Below the pieces are notes generated by a model, which had not been told where the DNA came from, did not search any database, and worked only from the letters and a program-made list of their open reading frames with translations. This document shows, one piece after another, positions 61,921-64,000 of a stretch of DNA of 64,000 bases (position 1 is its first letter; the number at the start of each line of letters is the position of its first letter). Made by a program: the position numbers and the translations under genes. The stretch spans positions 1 to 64,000 of the forward strand of contig JAPPGG010000056.1 of assembly GCA_028875055.1 (NCBI GenBank). Reading direction: 5' to 3'. The stretch is from Chloroflexota bacterium. Lineage in GTDB: Bacteria; Chloroflexota; Dehalococcoidia; Lucifugimonadales; UBA3495.

Positions 61921-62769
61921 ATGAATTTCACCAAGATGCACGGGGCCGGCAACGACTATATCTATATTGACGCCCGTCGTATGGACGAAGACTGGCCGGA
62001 GCTTTCGAGAATGATGAGCGACCGGCATTTTGGTATCGGGGGGGACGGAATCATCCTCATCCTGGACTCGGAGCAGGCAGATCTGCGGATGCGCATGTTC
62101 AATGCCGATGGCTCCGAAGGTGAGATGTGCGGCAACGGCATCCGGTGTTTTGCCAAGTACGCCATTGAACGGGAAATTGTTTCGCGGCCGGAAAGCGGGC
62201 TTACCGTGGAGACCCTGGCTGGCATCAGGACGGTTTACCCGATTTATGGCGAAGGCGATGTCGCAGGGGCGCGGGTTTCCATGGGCCTGCCTCACCTGAA
62301 TCCCCGGGAAATACCTGTCAGTCTTGACCCTGCCCTGGAAACGAGCCATGGCCCAGTGCTCAAATATCCCATTCACCCAGGGGACTTCCGTTTGTTTCTC
62401 GCCTTCGTGTCGATGGGAAATCCCCATGCGGTCACCTATATTGACCAGCCCGTGGGGGAGTTTCCCCTGCACAACATAGGGCCGCTGGTAGAGGGACATC
62501 CCATGTTTCCCAGGCGGGTTAATTTTGAGATAGTCAACCAGATTGACCCCAGCCACCTCAATGCACGGGTGTGGGAACGTGGGTCGGGAGAGACCATGGC
62601 TTGCGGAACGGGGGCATGCGCCATAGCAGTAGCATCCAGGCTGCAGGGCCTCATTGAAGACCGCGTTGACATAACACTGCCTGGAGGCACCCTGACCATC
62701 GAGTGGGACGGCGAGGGAGAGGTTTACCTCGAGGGCCCCGCCACGGAAGTATTCAGCGGCGAGTGGTGA
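61921..62769 (+). CDS. dapF: Diaminopimelate epimerase
   Basis: A 282-residue epimerase converting LL- to meso-diaminopimelate. The catalytic cysteines lie in CGNGIRCFAKYA and ACGTGACAIA; KMHGAGNDYIYID begins the chain. A DapL-type aminotransferase follows, consistent with the LL-DAP route. Reading through to 62769 gives a full-length C-terminus. Confidence 0.96.
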   Translation: MNFTKMHGAGNDYIYIDARRMDEDWPELSRMMSDRHFGIGGDGIILILDSEQADLRMRMFNADGSEGEMCGNGIRCFAKYAIEREIVSRPESGLTVETLAGIRTVYPIYGEGDVAGARVSMGLPHLNPREIPVSLDPALETSHGPVLKYPIHPGDFRLFLAFVSMGNPHAVTYIDQPVGEFPLHNIGPLVEGHPMFPRRVNFEIVNQIDPSHLNARVWERGSGETMACGTGACAIAVASRLQGLIEDRVDITLPGGTLTIEWDGEGEVYLEGPATEVFSGEW

Positions 62770-62873
62770 CGTTCTGCCTGAACAGCGCGGGGTGCACATT
62801 TTTGACATTATGAGAGCCCAGTTCGACAAACCTGTGGCCTTCGAGCTGAACGGTATCGACCAGGAGTAGCAAA

Positions 62874-64000
62874 GTGGAGTTTTCCAGCAGACTGGGCAAG
62901 TTGGCCCCCTATCCCTTCGTAGAAATTTCACGCATTATTGCCGAGAAGCGGGCAGCCGGGGCGGACGTGGTCACCTTCGGCATTGGCGACCCGGATATTC
63001 CCACGCCCCAGCCAATCGTGGACAGGCTGCTTGCGGCTTCCCAGGACCCGCCAAATCACCGCTACCCCGAAACTGATGGCTTGCCGGAGATGAGGCGCGC
63101 CATCGCGGAATGGTACCGTAACAGGTTTGCCGTAAGTCTGGATGCCGACAAGGAGGTTCTTCCCTTGATTGGCGCCAAGGAGGGTATTGGGCACGTAGCT
63201 TTCTGCTTCCTGGACCCCGGTGACCTCGCCCTGGTGCCGGATCCGGCATATCCCGTATATGGCGTGGGCACCATGTTCGCGGGGGCCGAGAGTTACATAA
63301 TGCCGTTGCTGGAAGGGAATGGCTGGCTTCCCGACCTGTCGGCTATCCCCGACGATGTGGCCATGAAGGCCAAGGTAATGTGGCTCAATTATCCCAACAA
63401 CCCGACCAGCGCAGTGGCCAGCGCCGAAGACCTGGCAACCTACGTAGCCTACTGCCGGGAGCACGACATCGCCCTGTTGCACGATGCAGCCTACAGCGAG
63501 GTTGGCTACGACGGTTACAAGGCCACCAGCGTGTTGCAGGTCGAAGGCGCGATGGACGTGGGCATTGAGTTTCATTCCCTTTCCAAGAGCTACAACATGA
63601 CCGGTTGGCGAATGGGTATGGCGGTTGGCAACGCCGATATGATCAGGGCTCTGTTCCAGATCAAGGCCAACCTGGATTCGGGAGTCCCGCAGGCGATTCA
63701 GGAAATGTCTATGGAAGCGCTCACGGGGCCCCAGGACTGCATTGAGGACAATCGGGTGATCTACCAGTGGCGACGAGACCGGGTTGTGGAGGCTCTGCGC
63801 TCGATGGGCCTTGATGTGGCCATACCGCAGGCCAGCCTGTACATCTGGGCCAGTGTTCCCGAGGGATTCACCTCGGCGGACTTCGCTGCCCGGTTGCTGG
63901 AGGACATAGACATAGTTGTCACCCCCGGTTCCAGCTACGGGCAGTACGGCGAAGGTTACATAAGACTGTCCCTGACCACTCCTGACGAAAGAGTGGAGAC
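62874..64000 (+). CDS. dapL: LL-diaminopimelate aminotransferase, partial at the window end
   Basis: An open frame from GTG 62874 (GGAG at -8) to the last base, 375 codons, with no stop seen. It is a class I aminotransferase: FGIGDPDIPTP, WLNYPNNPTSA, and the PLP Lys in SLSKSYNMTGWRMG. The match to Chloroflexota DapL sequences and the adjoining dapF support LL-DAP aminotransferase, which makes LL-DAP directly from tetrahydrodipicolinate. The C-terminus, about 10-15 residues, is missing. Confidence 0.93.
   Translation, partial: MEFSSRLGKLAPYPFVEISRIIAEKRAAGADVVTFGIGDPDIPTPQPIVDRLLAASQDPPNHRYPETDGLPEMRRAIAEWYRNRFAVSLDADKEVLPLIGAKEGIGHVAFCFLDPGDLALVPDPAYPVYGVGTMFAGAESYIMPLLEGNGWLPDLSAIPDDVAMKAKVMWLNYPNNPTSAVASAEDLATYVAYCREHDIALLHDAAYSEVGYDGYKATSVLQVEGAMDVGIEFHSLSKSYNMTGWRMGMAVGNADMIRALFQIKANLDSGVPQAIQEMSMEALTGPQDCIEDNRVIYQWRRDRVVEALRSMGLDVAIPQASLYIWASVPEGFTSADFAARLLEDIDIVVTPGSSYGQYGEGYIRLSLTTPDERVE

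Noticed and set aside
62792-62869. 25-codon open frame between dapF and dapL
   Set aside because: GTG start without a ribosome site, no homologue recognised, and it fits within a normal spacer.
1-64000. CRISPR array, rRNA genes, prophage or integrase
   Set aside because: No regularly spaced direct repeats, rRNA-like sequence, or phage/integrase genes were seen on reading through the window.

Overview
The window is a dense, mostly single-copy bacterial chromosome segment of high GC. The gene set suggests a Chloroflexota member of the Dehalococcoidia/SAR202 type: LL-diaminopimelate aminotransferase, archaeal-type phosphoglycerate mutase, a long two-domain ThyX, tandem M20 amidohydrolases, PrpD-like and PF20091-type alpha/beta hydrolases, and many TTG/GTG starts. 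This placement is inferred from gene content; no rRNA or marker search could be run.

Layout. 0.1-5.5 kb: coaE followed by a MoxR/NorQ-type AAA+ ATPase, a Nudix hydrolase and a giant NorD-type VWA protein, probably one operon. 5.6-11.7 kb (minus): cinA, then a Gld-like ABC exporter set (ATPase, permease, GldG-like, DUF4340). 11.8-17.3 kb (plus): speD-speB polyamine genes behind a leader terminator, a site-2 protease, a cysteine desulfurase, a lipoprotein and a polyprenol/dolichol-kinase-like membrane protein. 17.3-20.0 kb (minus): two tandem M20 amidohydrolases. 20.1-25.0 kb: glycerate kinase, then (minus) lutABC lactate utilisation genes with a HEPN/MNT pair downstream. 25.4-26.3 kb: a selenocysteine tRNA behind trxA, and a 143-bp MITE with a perfect 9-bp target duplication. 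26.3-34.3 kb: an RNA uracil methyltransferase fused to Maf, the Tat translocase genes, an orphan E3-E2 pair with a duplicated E1/E3-binding domain, and the double ThyX.

34.4-45.3 kb (minus): a VOC protein, a 52-residue zinc-ribbon gene, an ECF sigma/anti-sigma pair, a SirB1-like protein, a PrpD-like protein, a large alpha/beta hydrolase and a 1224-residue CHAT-STAND-TPR protein whose CHAT catalytic residues are absent. 45.4-55.4 kb: a PNPOx-like protein, an ADP-forming acyl-CoA synthetase, a ThDP enzyme, an acetamidase/formamidase, a small HTH protein, threonine dehydratase and a HypE-like protein. 55.8-64 kb (plus): tsaC, a polyprenyl synthetase with eroded Asp motifs, pgk-apgM-tpiA-miaA, then dapF-dapL running off the end.

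The least explained elements are the pseudo-CHAT STAND protein, the active-site-depleted HEPN/MNT pair, the Asp-poor prenyltransferase, the speD leader terminator, a diverged 97-bp intergenic repeat, and the selC gene with no selenoprotein in view. No CRISPR array, rRNA operon or prophage was seen.
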